Assembly: GCA_947469285.1 (NCBI GenBank)
Contig: CANIOW010000006.1
Location: 50,044 to 114,043 of the forward strand
DNA from: Gammaproteobacteria bacterium
GTDB taxonomy: Bacteria; Pseudomonadota; Gammaproteobacteria; Steroidobacterales; Steroidobacteraceae
DNA length: 64,000 nt
Direction: 5' to 3'
Below are positions 17,271 through 26,388 of this stretch, piece after piece (the first letter of the stretch is position 1; every line of letters begins with the position of its first letter). The notes beneath the pieces are model-generated. The model was not told the DNA's origin, searched no databases, and saw nothing but the letters and a program-made list of their open reading frames with translations. The position numbers were made by a program, and so were the translations under genes.

Positions 17271-20200
17271 TTACCGATCCAGATCTACCGTGCCGACATA
17301 GGTCAGACCGTCAGTCCGGGTGAGAAAATATTGCTCCAGACCACCGTTACCATGCTGACCATTGCGAGTCGCTACGCTCAGCGCACCACCGATAGGCCGC
17401 GTCACGCGATACACCTGCACCTGCGTCCAGCGTCCATGATTGTCACTGGTGCGCATTTGCAGACCATCGTACAGGGCCACCGTGCCGGCAGCGCGTGCCG
17501 CTTCAGGCGCTAAGGTAAAAAAGTAAGCTCCCGGCTGGTTAGGGCGCCCAAACTGTAGCAGCGTCGTGCCGGCGGGCAATACCCGTGTCTCCCAAGCATC
17601 GGCGTGGCCATAGCGAGGATTCGTCTGCTGATGACTACGCGCACGGGTCACCGCACGCCGCGCCTCCAGCTTGTCCAATGCCCGCCGGACGAACTGCACA
17701 TTTTTCAGCGTCCCCGCCACCGGAACCATGGCCACCGCATGCTCAGCGGCTTCGCCGAATTCCCCACGTGCCAATGACACCACCCCGTTAACGCTGTCGA
17801 GCGCCATCCCCAGCGGCTCACCAGCACCGGTGAAGCTGGCCGCGACCGAAGCCGCATCAAGGCTGCCCTGCAAGGCGTCCAGCCGCGCCCCCATCTCTGC
17901 CGGTACCGTTTGACCGCCGAAGCGCAGGCTCAACCCTGCTCCGGGCACGAATGCCGGGCCAGTCCAGCCAGAGAAATACCGCATCTCCAATTGCGACACA
18001 TCAAAATAGATCCCGCTCATATTGGCGCCATCAGCGTTGGAACCGGCCCCCAACAACGAACCGCCAAAGCGCGCACCAAACCCCGAGCTGTTGAAAAAGA
18101 ATTCGATCTCAAAGGCACCGCTCGGGTCACTGACGGCGAGCGGTGAATTCCACGCATAGGCGTACCGGTTCCAGTCCTGAGAACTGAATGGCGCGCTGAT
18201 CAACGGGTCCGGCGACAGGAAACGTCCGGCCACCGGGTCGAGCACTCGCGAGCCGAAATGCAACAGACCAACATTGTCGGCATGCGACTGCCCGGCAAAG
18301 CCGCGGCGTGTCGTCGCCCCAATGGCCAGTTGTTCTGCCGCAGAGGGGCCGCCAGCGCCGACGACGCTACGCCGTGCCCCAAAGGGGGCATAGCGCAGAC
18401 GGCTGACGACCACCCCGTCAGCACCCGTCAGGGTATCGAGGTGGCCGTTGGCGTCTTGCGTGGCATACCAGGTGTCTGTCGTGCCGTCTGAACGCCGCAC
18501 TATCCAGGCGACCGGACCTTCGGCGCCGACCAACAGGTGCCGCTGATGCTCACGCGTCGTGGTAGTGACGCGCTCAACCAACGCGCCAACATAACGAGTG
18601 CTCTCGGTACCTCCCGCGAAGCCAGCCAGCTGCGAGGTCGGCGCACGATCAGGACCGTAGGTATAGAGAGCTGTCTGACCCTCGCCACGTAAGAGCAGCG
18701 GCTGATCAAACGACGCCCATTCAATGGCCTGACCATCCCGCAGCGTCACATTGCCGTTGGCGTCATAACCGTACACATGGCTACCAGCCTGCAGCAGGCG
18801 GTGTGGGCGCACAGCATCGTAGCGAAAAGTACCCACGTCACTGCGTGACAGAATGTTGCCGCCGCCATCATAGGTGGCAGTCAGTTGCTGCACACCGTTG
18901 AGTGCCGTACTCCGCAGTCGTCCGAGCAGATCATGTTGATAGCTCTCATCCGCGCCGGTCACGCGATCGACGCGCCGTAGGGGCAAGCCGCGCTCATCAA
19001 AGGTGTAGGTCAGATCTTGGACCAAGGCACCAGTCGCTGTCCGCGCCGACTGCCACTGCGGCAAACCCGTGACACTGTCGTAGGCGGCACTACGCTCCAC
19101 GCCATTACCCAACAGCTCGTCGATGACCGCGCCCCGGGCATCAAAAGCACGCGCCTGCCAAAAGAGTGTGGCCGCAGCATCGGCGTCGCGTAACGACACC
19201 AGTTGCGTACCATCCCACCCATACCGCACCCGTAGACGTGATCCACCGGGCGCGACCGGGTAGGCCAATACCGCCACGCGCCCGGCTGCGTCATAGCTAT
19301 AGTCGTAGACGTCCGTGCGGTCGGTGGCATAGCTGTGCTGTACCAGACGACCTGCAACATCATAGGACAGGCGCTCGAGGTACCCCGGGGCCTCCACCGC
19401 TACCGGGCGACCGATCTCGTGCAGTGCTGGATTGCTACCGAAGGTCCACCGCGTTACCCCTTCAGGCTCGGTGCGCGCCACGCGGCGACCGAGCAGGTCG
19501 TATTCATAGCGTCTGCTCTGCCCCTTGGCGTCGGTTTCCGCCACCACTTGATCGAGACTGTCCCAGAGAATTTCGCGGCGACCAGCAGCCGGATCTTCGA
19601 TCGCCACGCGCCGACCCGCCGCATCATAAGAGTAGCGAGTGATGGCACCGAGGGCATCGGTGACGCTGACCAAACCAGGCGCGCTATAGGCGTAGACCAG
19701 CGTCGCGCCTAGCGCATCGGTCACGCTGCGCAACCGACCTAGGACATCATGACGATAGACCGTGCGCCCACCCGCGGCATCGGTGAACGAGGTGATAGCG
19801 CCGTCGTATTCAACCGCATCACGCACCGGCGTCGGATCGGTGGACGAACGTGCCCGCTCATAAGCTACGGCACGGCCCCACGCGTCGCGAGGCAGACCAA
19901 AGCGCGCCCCACTGGTACCGATGAAGGCCGGAGCAGTACTACTCTCCAGATATCCAGCGGCGTCGTAACTGAAAATCTGGCGCGCGCTGGCGCCGAGCGG
20001 AGCCCAATCTTCCAACGTCACTATGCGGCTGCGCTCGTCGAAATGGCTGGTGGCTTGGTCGAGCAAGGTGCCGTCGGCGCCGTACCAGCCCTCCCATTGC
20101 CACCAGCGCCCGCCTAACATCGCGCAAGACTTGGCCAAACACGGCTGACGCCGTTGCCGCCATTCGCTGCCATCGGCCGCCTTGCGGCGCACCGGCTCAC

Positions 20201-23200
20201 CAAACTCATCCCATTCCTGCAGCACCGCCTCACCATTGGGGTCGGTGATGGTCGCCGGCAGACCCAGTTCATCGCGCCAACTCTGGCGGGTAACGAAGCC
20301 GAGCGCATCCACTGTGGACAGCGGCAACACACAGCGAGCGCCAAAATCCTGACGCCGCGCGCGGACTGGCAGACCGGTGGGCGTGAGCGTCAGCGTGGCG
20401 AGATTGCCGCAAGCGTCATAAAGGAAATCATAGGTGCGCGCCAAGGCGGTAGACCCGCCGTACTCGAGCCGTTTGGTGGGCCGGCAAGTCACGGAATCCA
20501 CGACTTGCTCCACCGCTTGGGCGAGGCTGGTGCCATCCGGCGCAAGGTGCTGCACGTCCTCACGCAGTACCTGCCCCAAACACCAAGACAAGGGGTCGTG
20601 TTGGAAGCGGCGTGACACCGTAGCGCGATGTACCTCGCCAAAACCAGGCGACAGCGCGTCGAGGTCAGAGATTTCCACGGTCTGTTGCGTGACGCTGCCA
20701 TAACTGTCGCGCTGAACGATATGCGTTTCAAGACGTTGGCCACTGCCAGCTCGCGGACCACCGAGCACCGGGTCGCGGCGCTGGTAACGGGTGACCTGCG
20801 GCCAGCGACGCAGTTCTGGCGCAGTCCCCGACTGGGTCACGGCGTGAGTCCAGCTTTCCTCCAGCAGTCGCGTGCCGTCCGCCTGTGTGGCGCGCCGCAA
20901 CACCGGCCAACCAGTCAATGGAAAGCCCTGCTGGAACTCTTCCCGCAGGATCTGGCCACGCCGTCCGTCGGCCACTTCGCGCCAAGCCGCGCCCAGCGAT
21001 TCGCGACGCAGCAGGTCGCGACGTACCTCGCCGTATCGATAAGTAGTGGCCGCCCAACCGCCACGACCATCACTGGTTTCCATGCGGCATACCGGCTGGG
21101 AAAAATGTGCCGCCCGCTGCGGCCACACGGCCGCTACAGTAGAGACCTCACAAGCGGTTCCGGTGCCGTAAGACCAACGCACGCCAGTGCCACCACCATC
21201 CGTCACTTCCTGCACCAGCGCCTGCACTGCGGTTGCACGCTTCACTATTTGCCAGCCGACACTGCGCCGTGAAGTACCAAACAAGTCGGGTGTGCCGTCA
21301 CCGTCAACATCGCCCACGCGATAAGCACTCCCCATGTCCACACTGCCAGGCAACAGCAGCGCCGTCGGATCATTTGCCATGAGCGGCGCCTCTCGACCCC
21401 GCCGCGCGTAAGTAATGCGCCAGGCGTCCGTGGCCGCCTCCAGCAGGTCGGTCGTACCGTCGCCGTCGTGGTCTAGCAGCACCGCTGCCGCAGACAACGC
21501 TGGTGCGGGCTGTGCGGCAGCAAACGTCTTGCCGTTCCACACCCGGGTCCAGGCCGTGCCATTGGCGAGGCGATACCACAGGTCCTGATAGCCGTCGCCG
21601 TTGAAATCCCCCACCCGCGGCGGCGTGGTGACATCCGCCTCCGGCAGATCAGCCACCCACTCACCAACGGGCGTATTGGGTGTGCCACGTCCGACTAAAG
21701 CCCGCAACACCCCAGTAGTGGCCGTGGTGGTGTTCACTGGCACCACCGCATAGCCGCCAATACCGGAACCCAATGCAGTCCCCGGGCCGACGTAGACCGA
21801 CGTCAGCTGCGGCAGCGTGCACACCACCAGATCGCCACGGCCATCCGCGTCAAAGTCCACTGGACTTAAGTCCTGACGTCGCGCCACCAGACTATTGCCC
21901 GCGCAAAACACCTGCCCAGGCGTTGCGCTCCACCAAACCTGCGGGGTAGCTGCCGGACGCACCCCGTCATGCAGACGTACCATCACGCGCGATGGCAGCG
22001 GCGCCGCGTAAACCAGATCCTCGCGGCCATCGGCATTGACATCGAGCGCAACCGCTCCCGTCCCCGCCCCTTCCGCGGGATATCCGGTATCCACGGGCAT
22101 CTCCAGGCCATTCACCGAGCTGCGGACCCACCACCAGTTCAAACTGGTCGAGGTGGTATTCACCGGTAATGGCACCAGCAAGTCGCGACGACCATCACCG
22201 TCCCAGTCGATGGGCAGCGCGCGATCGGCATTGGTGGTGGCCACGTTGGTGAGCACCCGCGGCCCAAACCCCGAAGGCTGGGCCGGATCAGCGTAGCGCA
22301 GCGTCCATTTGCCGGGCACCGCCGTGGGCGAGACAAAATCATCCCGTCCGTCGCCGTTGATATCCAGCAACAAGGTGGCATCCGCTTGTGGATAGGCGGC
22401 GTAATCCCCGGTGTTTGCCAGCACCACTACTCCGTCGGCGGCATTGCGGTAGTAAACACGCACGGGTTCGCGACAACGAGTCGGGCCGCATTCCGTAACC
22501 ACCGCCGCTGCCGGCGTGGCTTCCTCGACTACACTCCAACGACGCACCAGTGCGCCATCATGCCAATGGTCCACCTGCTTCAAACGCCAATTGGCCACCA
22601 CCAGCGTACCGGCCAGCCAGTGCGCGGCCTCTGGCATGGGGGCCGCCTCCCATTGGAAGCGAACCGTGTGGTGTGCAGGCTCGCCGTTACCGCCGGTGGC
22701 GTAGCGCACTTCCAGCGGACGATAGCCGTACTGTGAACCGTAAACGCCGCCGGTGACCACTGCCGGGCCGCCATCTTCCTGATAAACCACACGCAAGGTA
22801 TTGCCGGCACGATCACGCCAGGCAGACAACGCCCAGACACGCACCGTTTGCCCACCGCCGTCTTCGATGCGACTGTCCGTGGTGCCGCCGAAAGTGAGGG
22901 TACTGCCATCGGGCTGGTCCAGCGTGAACCACGCAGGCCCGGTACCCGCACTGCCCTGAGAAATAATACGGACGAAGGTTTCTGATTCTGTCTGGTAGAC
23001 CGTACCGGCGGCGCCGTAGACACCCGCCACACGCCGCAGGCGTGCGTTGCCCAAACAGAACCGATCGCCCGCGTCGCCACCGGCCATCGTGATCGGTGCC
23101 GCGGCACCATCCTGGCCAACCGTCCGCACACAACGCGTGATGGACGGCAGGCCGGTAATGTCCCAACCATGACCGAAGGCGCCACCACGGCGGTCTGACG

Positions 23201-23399
23201 CCCACTGCAGCGCCAGACTGGGTGTCAGCCCGCCAGGACCCGGCGTTAGCGCAAGGGGCACGCTCACGCGGGCAACGCCAGCGGCATCCACCTGGGTTAG
23301 CGCACGCGTTAGGCCCGATTCCAGCCCCCCCAACACGGCAGAGGACCAGAACATACCGCTGACCAGCCAGACACCCGCGAGATACGCACGCATGTGCAT
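17271..23399 (-). CDS. Giant secreted SpvB/VCBS/RHS-repeat protein with toxin-like C-terminus
   Basis: The start is ATG 23399, just behind a strong AAGGAGG Shine-Dalgarno, giving 2042 residues. Order: signal peptide (about 1-25), SpvB-like domain (SVPLALTPGPGGLTPSLAL onward), FG-GAP/VCBS-type repeats with many DxDGDGxxDL calcium-loop motifs (about 330-720), YD/RHS repeats (about 1000-1680), then the RHS core boundary (YAPFGARR, LDPVAGRFLSPDP, NRYAYAWNSPLAVSDPSG, ending about residue 1761). The last 281 residues are a variable tail: a pre-toxin-like helix region (DSVNGVVSLARGEFGEAAEHAV...PVAGTLKN) and a terminal domain of about 110 residues. The shape resembles TcB/TcC-type toxin shells. Export is by Sec, judged from the signal peptide. 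Confidence 0.9.
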   Translation of the reverse strand: MHMRAYLAGVWLVSGMFWSSAVLGGLESGLTRALTQVDAAGVARVSVPLALTPGPGGLTPSLALQWASDRRGGAFGHGWDITGLPSITRCVRTVGQDGAAAPITMAGGDAGDRFCLGNARLRRVAGVYGAAGTVYQTESETFVRIISQGSAGTGPAWFTLDQPDGSTLTFGGTTDSRIEDGGGQTVRVWALSAWRDRAGNTLRVVYQEDGGPAVVTGGVYGSQYGYRPLEVRYATGGNGEPAHHTVRFQWEAAPMPEAAHWLAGTLVVANWRLKQVDHWHDGALVRRWSVVEEATPAAAVVTECGPTRCREPVRVYYRNAADGVVVLANTGDYAAYPQADATLLLDINGDGRDDFVSPTAVPGKWTLRYADPAQPSGFGPRVLTNVATTNADRALPIDWDGDGRRDLLVPLPVNTTSTSLNWWWVRSSVNGLEMPVDTGYPAEGAGTGAVALDVNADGREDLVYAAPLPSRVMVRLHDGVRPAATPQVWWSATPGQVFCAGNSLVARRQDLSPVDFDADGRGDLVVCTLPQLTSVYVGPGTALGSGIGGYAVVPVNTTTATTGVLRALVGRGTPNTPVGEWVADLPEADVTTPPRVGDFNGDGYQDLWYRLANGTAWTRVWNGKTFAAAQPAPALSAAAVLLDHDGDGTTDLLEAATDAWRITYARRGREAPLMANDPTALLLPGSVDMGSAYRVGDVDGDGTPDLFGTSRRSVGWQIVKRATAVQALVQEVTDGGGTGVRWSYGTGTACEVSTVAAVWPQRAAHFSQPVCRMETSDGRGGWAATTYRYGEVRRDLLRRESLGAAWREVADGRRGQILREEFQQGFPLTGWPVLRRATQADGTRLLEESWTHAVTQSGTAPELRRWPQVTRYQRRDPVLGGPRAGSGQRLETHIVQRDSYGSVTQQTVEISDLDALSPGFGEVHRATVSRRFQHDPLSWCLGQVLREDVQHLAPDGTSLAQAVEQVVDSVTCRPTKRLEYGGSTALARTYDFLYDACGNLATLTLTPTGLPVRARRQDFGARCVLPLSTVDALGFVTRQSWRDELGLPATITDPNGEAVLQEWDEFGEPVRRKAADGSEWRQRRQPCLAKSCAMLGGRWWQWEGWYGADGTLLDQATSHFDERSRIVTLEDWAPLGASARQIFSYDAAGYLESSTAPAFIGTSGARFGLPRDAWGRAVAYERARSSTDPTPVRDAVEYDGAITSFTDAAGGRTVYRHDVLGRLRSVTDALGATLVYAYSAPGLVSVTDALGAITRYSYDAAGRRVAIEDPAAGRREILWDSLDQVVAETDAKGQSRRYEYDLLGRRVARTEPEGVTRWTFGSNPALHEIGRPVAVEAPGYLERLSYDVAGRLVQHSYATDRTDVYDYSYDAAGRVAVLAYPVAPGGSRLRVRYGWDGTQLVSLRDADAAATLFWQARAFDARGAVIDELLGNGVERSAAYDSVTGLPQWQSARTATGALVQDLTYTFDERGLPLRRVDRVTGADESYQHDLLGRLRSTALNGVQQLTATYDGGGNILSRSDVGTFRYDAVRPHRLLQAGSHVYGYDANGNVTLRDGQAIEWASFDQPLLLRGEGQTALYTYGPDRAPTSQLAGFAGGTESTRYVGALVERVTTTTREHQRHLLVGAEGPVAWIVRRSDGTTDTWYATQDANGHLDTLTGADGVVVSRLRYAPFGARRSVVGAGGPSAAEQLAIGATTRRGFAGQSHADNVGLLHFGSRVLDPVAGRFLSPDPLISAPFSSQDWNRYAYAWNSPLAVSDPSGAFEIEFFFNSSGFGARFGGSLLGAGSNADGANMSGIYFDVSQLEMRYFSGWTGPAFVPGAGLSLRFGGQTVPAEMGARLDALQGSLDAASVAASFTGAGEPLGMALDSVNGVVSLARGEFGEAAEHAVAMVPVAGTLKNVQFVRRALDKLEARRAVTRARSHQQTNPRYGHADAWETRVLPAGTTLLQFGRPNQPGAYFFTLAPEAARAAGTVALYDGLQMRTSDNHGRWTQVQVYRVTRPIGGALSVATRNGQHGNGGLEQYFLTRTDGLTYVGTVDLDR
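17274..17620 (-). other. C-terminal effector-like domain of the RHS protein
   Basis: These codons give the final ~115 residues after the pre-toxin linker. Visible motifs are LPAGTTLLQFGRPNQPGAYFFT, VQVYRVTRPI and GNGGLEQYFLTR, ending TYVGTVDLDR. The spacing of an RxG...G.YF element, a Y.V..P strand and a late G-G..QY loop recalls the TNT (tuberculosis necrotizing toxin) NAD-glycohydrolase domain, where a Gln before Tyr in the last loop is important. That comparison is from memory and tentative; an ADP-ribosyltransferase-like domain is an alternative. Confidence 0.4.
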
Positions 23400-23416
23400 C
23401 GGCCACCTCCTTGTGG
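23399..23416 (-). promoter_or_regulatory. Strong ribosome binding site fixing the RHS start
   Basis: On the minus strand the sequence ACAAGGAGGTGGCCG precedes ATG 23399. The near-perfect AAGGAGG with short spacing, together with the signal peptide that starts here, excludes the upstream in-frame start at 23459. Confidence 0.75.
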
Positions 23417-23429
23417 CGTGAAATGAAAA

Positions 23430-23474
23430 GACCCCGTGTTGAGGCGCGCCCGCAGGCACGCTCTACACGGGGTC
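23430..23474 (-). terminator. Intrinsic terminator-like hairpin between osmC and the RHS gene
   Basis: GACCCCGTGT (minus strand, from 23474) pairs perfectly with ACACGGGGTC (ending at 23430). Inside, GAG/CTC and CGTGCC/GGCGCG continue the stem to a TGCG loop, giving about 19 pairs with one mismatch and one bulge. TTTTCATTT follows at once on the minus strand. It lies 75 bases after the osmC stop, so it can be the osmC terminator. It also ends only 30 bases before the RHS start codon, so it may act as an attenuator for that gene. Confidence 0.7.
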
Positions 23475-23548
23475 AGTCCATCACGCGCACCTCTCCAGAG
23501 GGCAGCGCATAAGCCTCACGTTTGGCGCAAAAGACGCGCCCGCCGGCC
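23475..23548 (-). other. Structured intergenic stretch upstream of the RHS leader
   Basis: Between the osmC stop and the terminator-like hairpin, the minus strand can form two more hairpins: GGCGC-GTCTTTT-GCGCC, and GCGC..CCTC-TGGA-GAGG.GCGC. No open reading frame or known riboswitch class is recognised. The stretch could hold the RHS promoter or be part of a structured leader. Confidence 0.35.
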
Positions 23549-23983
23549 TTAACCAGTGCTTATTTCACAATGCAGATGACTTTCGCCCTTCAGCGAATTC
23601 GTGACCAGGCACACCTGCTCGGCCTTCTCCAGCATCTTTTGTGCACGGGCCAGATCTGTGCCAGCCGGCACCACTAGCGCCGCGTGGACTTCAAAACGAG
23701 TGAACTGTGTCCCCGTCGCAGGCCGCTCCAGCGTCCCGGTGCAACTTGCGGTCACCCGCGTGAAGCTGAATTTCGAAGCGGCGGCTACGGCGCGAAAGCT
23801 GAGCACGAAGCAGTCGGCCACTGCGGCTACCAGCAGGCTTTCCGGTGACCATTGATCACCTGGTCCGTCGAATTCTGCCGGCGCCGCGCTCGCCAGAGTC
23901 GGCAGGCCGACTGCCGTCAGCGTGACCTCACCGGTCGTCGGTGCGTCCGCGTTGGCCGTGTAGAGATGGGGAAAGGGATGCAT
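23549..23983 (-). CDS. OsmC family protein (organic peroxide/osmotic stress type)
   Basis: The start is ATG 23983, six bases after AAGGAG, giving 144 residues. The OsmC fold is shown by WSPESLLVAAVADCFVLSFRAVA, with the first conserved Cys near residue 58, and by EKAEQVCLVTNSL, with the second Cys near residue 126. The two cysteines are the peroxidatic/resolving pair of Ohr/OsmC proteins, which reduce organic hydroperoxides in the cytoplasm. Which subgroup it belongs to is not clear. Its first codons overlap the end of the DUF6587 gene, so it may be cotranscribed with the feo genes. Confidence 0.88.
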   Translation of the reverse strand: MHPFPHLYTANADAPTTGEVTLTAVGLPTLASAAPAEFDGPGDQWSPESLLVAAVADCFVLSFRAVAAASKFSFTRVTASCTGTLERPATGTQFTRFEVHAALVVPAGTDLARAQKMLEKAEQVCLVTNSLKGESHLHCEISTG

Positions 23984-24158
23984 GTTGGACTCCTTGGGCC
24001 GGACAGGCCGAACAACCACCGGCAGACGCACCAACGCGCCAACCGAAACGAACTTGCAAGCGCACGCGCCAGACGACAGGCAGCAGGCGCCACAGCGCAT
24101 ACAGCAGACTGACGCTGACCAGCAGCATGACGATGCCCCATTGCAACCACAGGCTCAT
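23928..24158 (-). CDS. DUF6587-like small membrane protein downstream of feoB
   Basis: The ATG at 24158 overlaps the feoB stop as ATGA and gives 76 residues. One transmembrane segment (about residues 5-27, WLQWGIVMLLVSVSLLYALW) is followed by a basic segment and a cysteine pair in GGCSACP. Position directly after feoB, one helix and a C-terminal Cys cluster are the pattern of small Feo-associated proteins in this group of bacteria, which may play a FeoC-like part. The last 19 codons overlap the osmC start region. Confidence 0.65.
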   Translation of the reverse strand: MSLWLQWGIVMLLVSVSLLYALWRLLPVVWRVRLQVRFGWRVGASAGGCSACPAQGVQHASLSPSLHGQRGRTDDR

Positions 24159-25990
24159 GGCAGCCACGCCATGGCGAGCCGATAGGTGATGAACGACGCC
24201 AGATACGCCAGCGCGAACAGGTAGCCGGTCATCACCAACGGCCAGCGCCAGCCATTGGTTTCACGTTTGACCACTACGAGTGTCGACAGACATTGCGGCG
24301 CAAAGACATACCAAGCCAGTAACGACAGCGCCGTCGGCAGACTCCAGCTGGCGGCGATCAATGGCACCAGCGCCGCGCTGCTGTCGTTTCCGGTGGCGGA
24401 CAGCGCGTAGACCGTCCCCAGTGCACTGACCGCTACTTCACGTGCCGCCAGCCCGGGTACCAGCGCAATGCTGATCTGCCAATTAAAACCGATAGGCGCG
24501 AATACCACCGCGAGCAATGCACCAAGACGACCCGCCCAGCTGTACTCGATGGGTGCGCCCATCGCACCGGGAGGTGGCGCTGGAAAACTGCTGAGAAACC
24601 ACAACAGCACACTCAGTGCCAGCAAGATGCCACCGACGCGCGAGAGGAAGATGCCTGCCCGCTGCCACAAACCGAAAGCGAGGCTGCGCAAATGCGGCCA
24701 ATGGTAGCTCGGTAGCTCCATGAGCAAGGGTTGTGGCCCAACACGTCGACCCAGATGTTTCAGCACCCAGGCCACCAGCAGCGCTGCCACCATGCCCGCG
24801 AGATACAGCGCAAACAACACCAGCCCCTGCAGCTGAAAAATACCGCCGACGGTGTGCGCGGGAATGAACGCGCCAATGAGCAAAGTGTAGACCGGCAGGC
24901 GGGCCGAGCAAGTCATCAGGGGCGCGACCAAGATCGTGACCAGGCGGTCACGCGGGTCAGGGATGGTGCGCGTGGCCATGATGCCGGGAATAGCGCAGGC
25001 GAATGAGGACAGCAATGGAATGAACGCTCGCCCGGACAAACCAACCCCGCCCATCAAGCGGTCGAGCAGAAAGGCCGCACGTGGCAGGTAACCGGAATCT
25101 TCCAGCACCAGGATGAAGGCAAACAGGATGAGGATTTGCGGCAGGAACACCAACACCCCCCCCGTACCGGCGATGATGCCATCCACCAGCAGACTGCGCA
25201 GAATGCCGGCAGGCAGTAGCGCCTGCACGCCAGCGCCAATCGCAGCGACCAAGGCCTCGATGCCAGCCATGACCGGCGTGGCCCAGGCAAACACCGCCTG
25301 AAAGACCAGAAATAAAATCAACCCCAGCAGCAAGGGGCCGACCAGCGGATGCAACACAACCTGGTCAATGCGGTCGGAAGGCGTGCGGCCACCGACGTCG
25401 GCGCCATCGCCCAGCAACGCCAACGCCGCGGTGAGCAGTTCGGCCTCCGCGGGCCCGCCGCTAACCGGCGCCGGCAAGGGCTGGTCCAGCCGTGCCAGTA
25501 ACGCCCGGGCACCGTCACGGCGGACCGCCACGGTCTCTACCACCGGCAAGCCCAGCAGCGCCGACAAGGCCGCCGTATCGACCTGCACGCCCTGCCGACG
25601 CGCCAAATCACTCATGTTCAGCGCCAGCAGCAGCGGCAGGCCGGAACGGCGCAGGGCGAGCGCCAGTCGCAGGTGCCGGCGCAGGTCGGTGCTGTCGAGC
25701 ACCGCCACCACCAGATCGGGCGCGGGTTCACCCGGCAGCCGTCCCTGCAGCAGATCGGCCGTCACTTGTTCATCGGGACTTTGCGGATCCAAGCTGTACA
25801 GGCCTGGCAAATCCAGCACCTGGACGGCGCGGCCGGCCGGCGTGGTTAATGCCCCTTCTTTGCGCTCGACGGTGACGCCAGCATAGTTCGCCACTTTCTG
25901 GCGGCTGCCCGTCAGCAGGTTGAACAGCGCCGTCTTGCCGCTATTGGGGTTGCCGGCGAGCACCAGGCGTAAAGGAGTACGGGAAGACAT
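24155..25990 (-). CDS. feoB: Ferrous iron transporter B
   Basis: The 611-residue protein has an N-terminal G domain: G1 GNPNSGKTALFN at residues 13-24, G3 DLPG near 61 and G4 NMSD near 124. A membrane domain follows, with Gate-like motifs (SSFACAIPGIMATRTI and, later, FAPQCLSTLVVV with a conserved Cys). It imports Fe(II) across the inner membrane. It is shorter than E. coli FeoB (773), mainly through reduced linker and C-terminal regions, a common short form. It sits 15 bases after feoA and overlaps the DUF6587 gene. Confidence 0.95.
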   Translation of the reverse strand: MSSRTPLRLVLAGNPNSGKTALFNLLTGSRQKVANYAGVTVERKEGALTTPAGRAVQVLDLPGLYSLDPQSPDEQVTADLLQGRLPGEPAPDLVVAVLDSTDLRRHLRLALALRRSGLPLLLALNMSDLARRQGVQVDTAALSALLGLPVVETVAVRRDGARALLARLDQPLPAPVSGGPAEAELLTAALALLGDGADVGGRTPSDRIDQVVLHPLVGPLLLGLILFLVFQAVFAWATPVMAGIEALVAAIGAGVQALLPAGILRSLLVDGIIAGTGGVLVFLPQILILFAFILVLEDSGYLPRAAFLLDRLMGGVGLSGRAFIPLLSSFACAIPGIMATRTIPDPRDRLVTILVAPLMTCSARLPVYTLLIGAFIPAHTVGGIFQLQGLVLFALYLAGMVAALLVAWVLKHLGRRVGPQPLLMELPSYHWPHLRSLAFGLWQRAGIFLSRVGGILLALSVLLWFLSSFPAPPPGAMGAPIEYSWAGRLGALLAVVFAPIGFNWQISIALVPGLAAREVAVSALGTVYALSATGNDSSAALVPLIAASWSLPTALSLLAWYVFAPQCLSTLVVVKRETNGWRWPLVMTGYLFALAYLASFITYRLAMAWLP

Positions 25991-26005
25991 GCGCAGGCCC
26001 GTCGT

Positions 26006-26275
26006 TCAGCGCCGACCGGGCTGTACCTGCACGCAGGCTGCTTCATGGCGCCGCAGGGCGAAGGTGGAACGTCCGACCCGTACGGCCAGCGGTTCACCAC
26101 CGAGGGCGCCACGCGCCACCACGCGCACATATTCGCCCGGCACAAAGCCCAGGTCCGCCAGACGGCCCAGCGGGGCTCCATGGGCAGAGACCAGCGCGGT
26201 TACCCGGGCCTCGGCATCCACCGCTAGGTCAGCCAAGCTCAACGCATCGGGGCCGGAGGAAATCATGTCCATGGG
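26006..26275 (-). CDS. feoA: Ferrous iron transport protein A
   Basis: The SH3-like FeoA core is SLADLAVDAEARVTALV...LGRLADLGFVPGEYVRVVARG...EPLAVRVGRSTFALRRHEA. The frame is open upstream, but the family length (75-90 residues) favours ATG 26275 (89 residues) or 26269; ATG 26302 is a third option. FeoA is a cytoplasmic partner that modulates FeoB. The pair is followed by feoB with a 15-base gap. A weak Fur-box-like sequence lies just upstream. Confidence 0.9.
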   Translation of the reverse strand, partial: PMDMISSGPDALSLADLAVDAEARVTALVSAHGAPLGRLADLGFVPGEYVRVVARGALGGEPLAVRVGRSTFALRRHEAACVQVQPGRR

Positions 26276-26286
26276 GGTATCGTAGC

Positions 26287-26301
26287 TGAGAATCGTTCGC
26301 A
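26287..26301. promoter_or_regulatory. Weak Fur-box-like sequence upstream of feoA
   Basis: TGAGAATCGTTCGCA resembles the 7-1-7 Fur core TGATAATNATTATCA at about ten positions. It lies just upstream of the preferred feoA start, where an iron-responsive operator is expected. The match is imperfect. Confidence 0.3.
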
Positions 26302-26388
26302 TTTCACGTGACGAGCTCCACCCTAGCCGGTTCCAACCAGCGCCACCATCCGCAACAACCGGGGGGTGCTCACCCTGTACCATGGGGC

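Noticed and set aside
21300..22400. Short similar DNA blocks as possible tandem DNA repeats
   Set aside because: They encode the DxDGDGxxDL-type protein repeats of the RHS/VCBS protein and are explained by coding.
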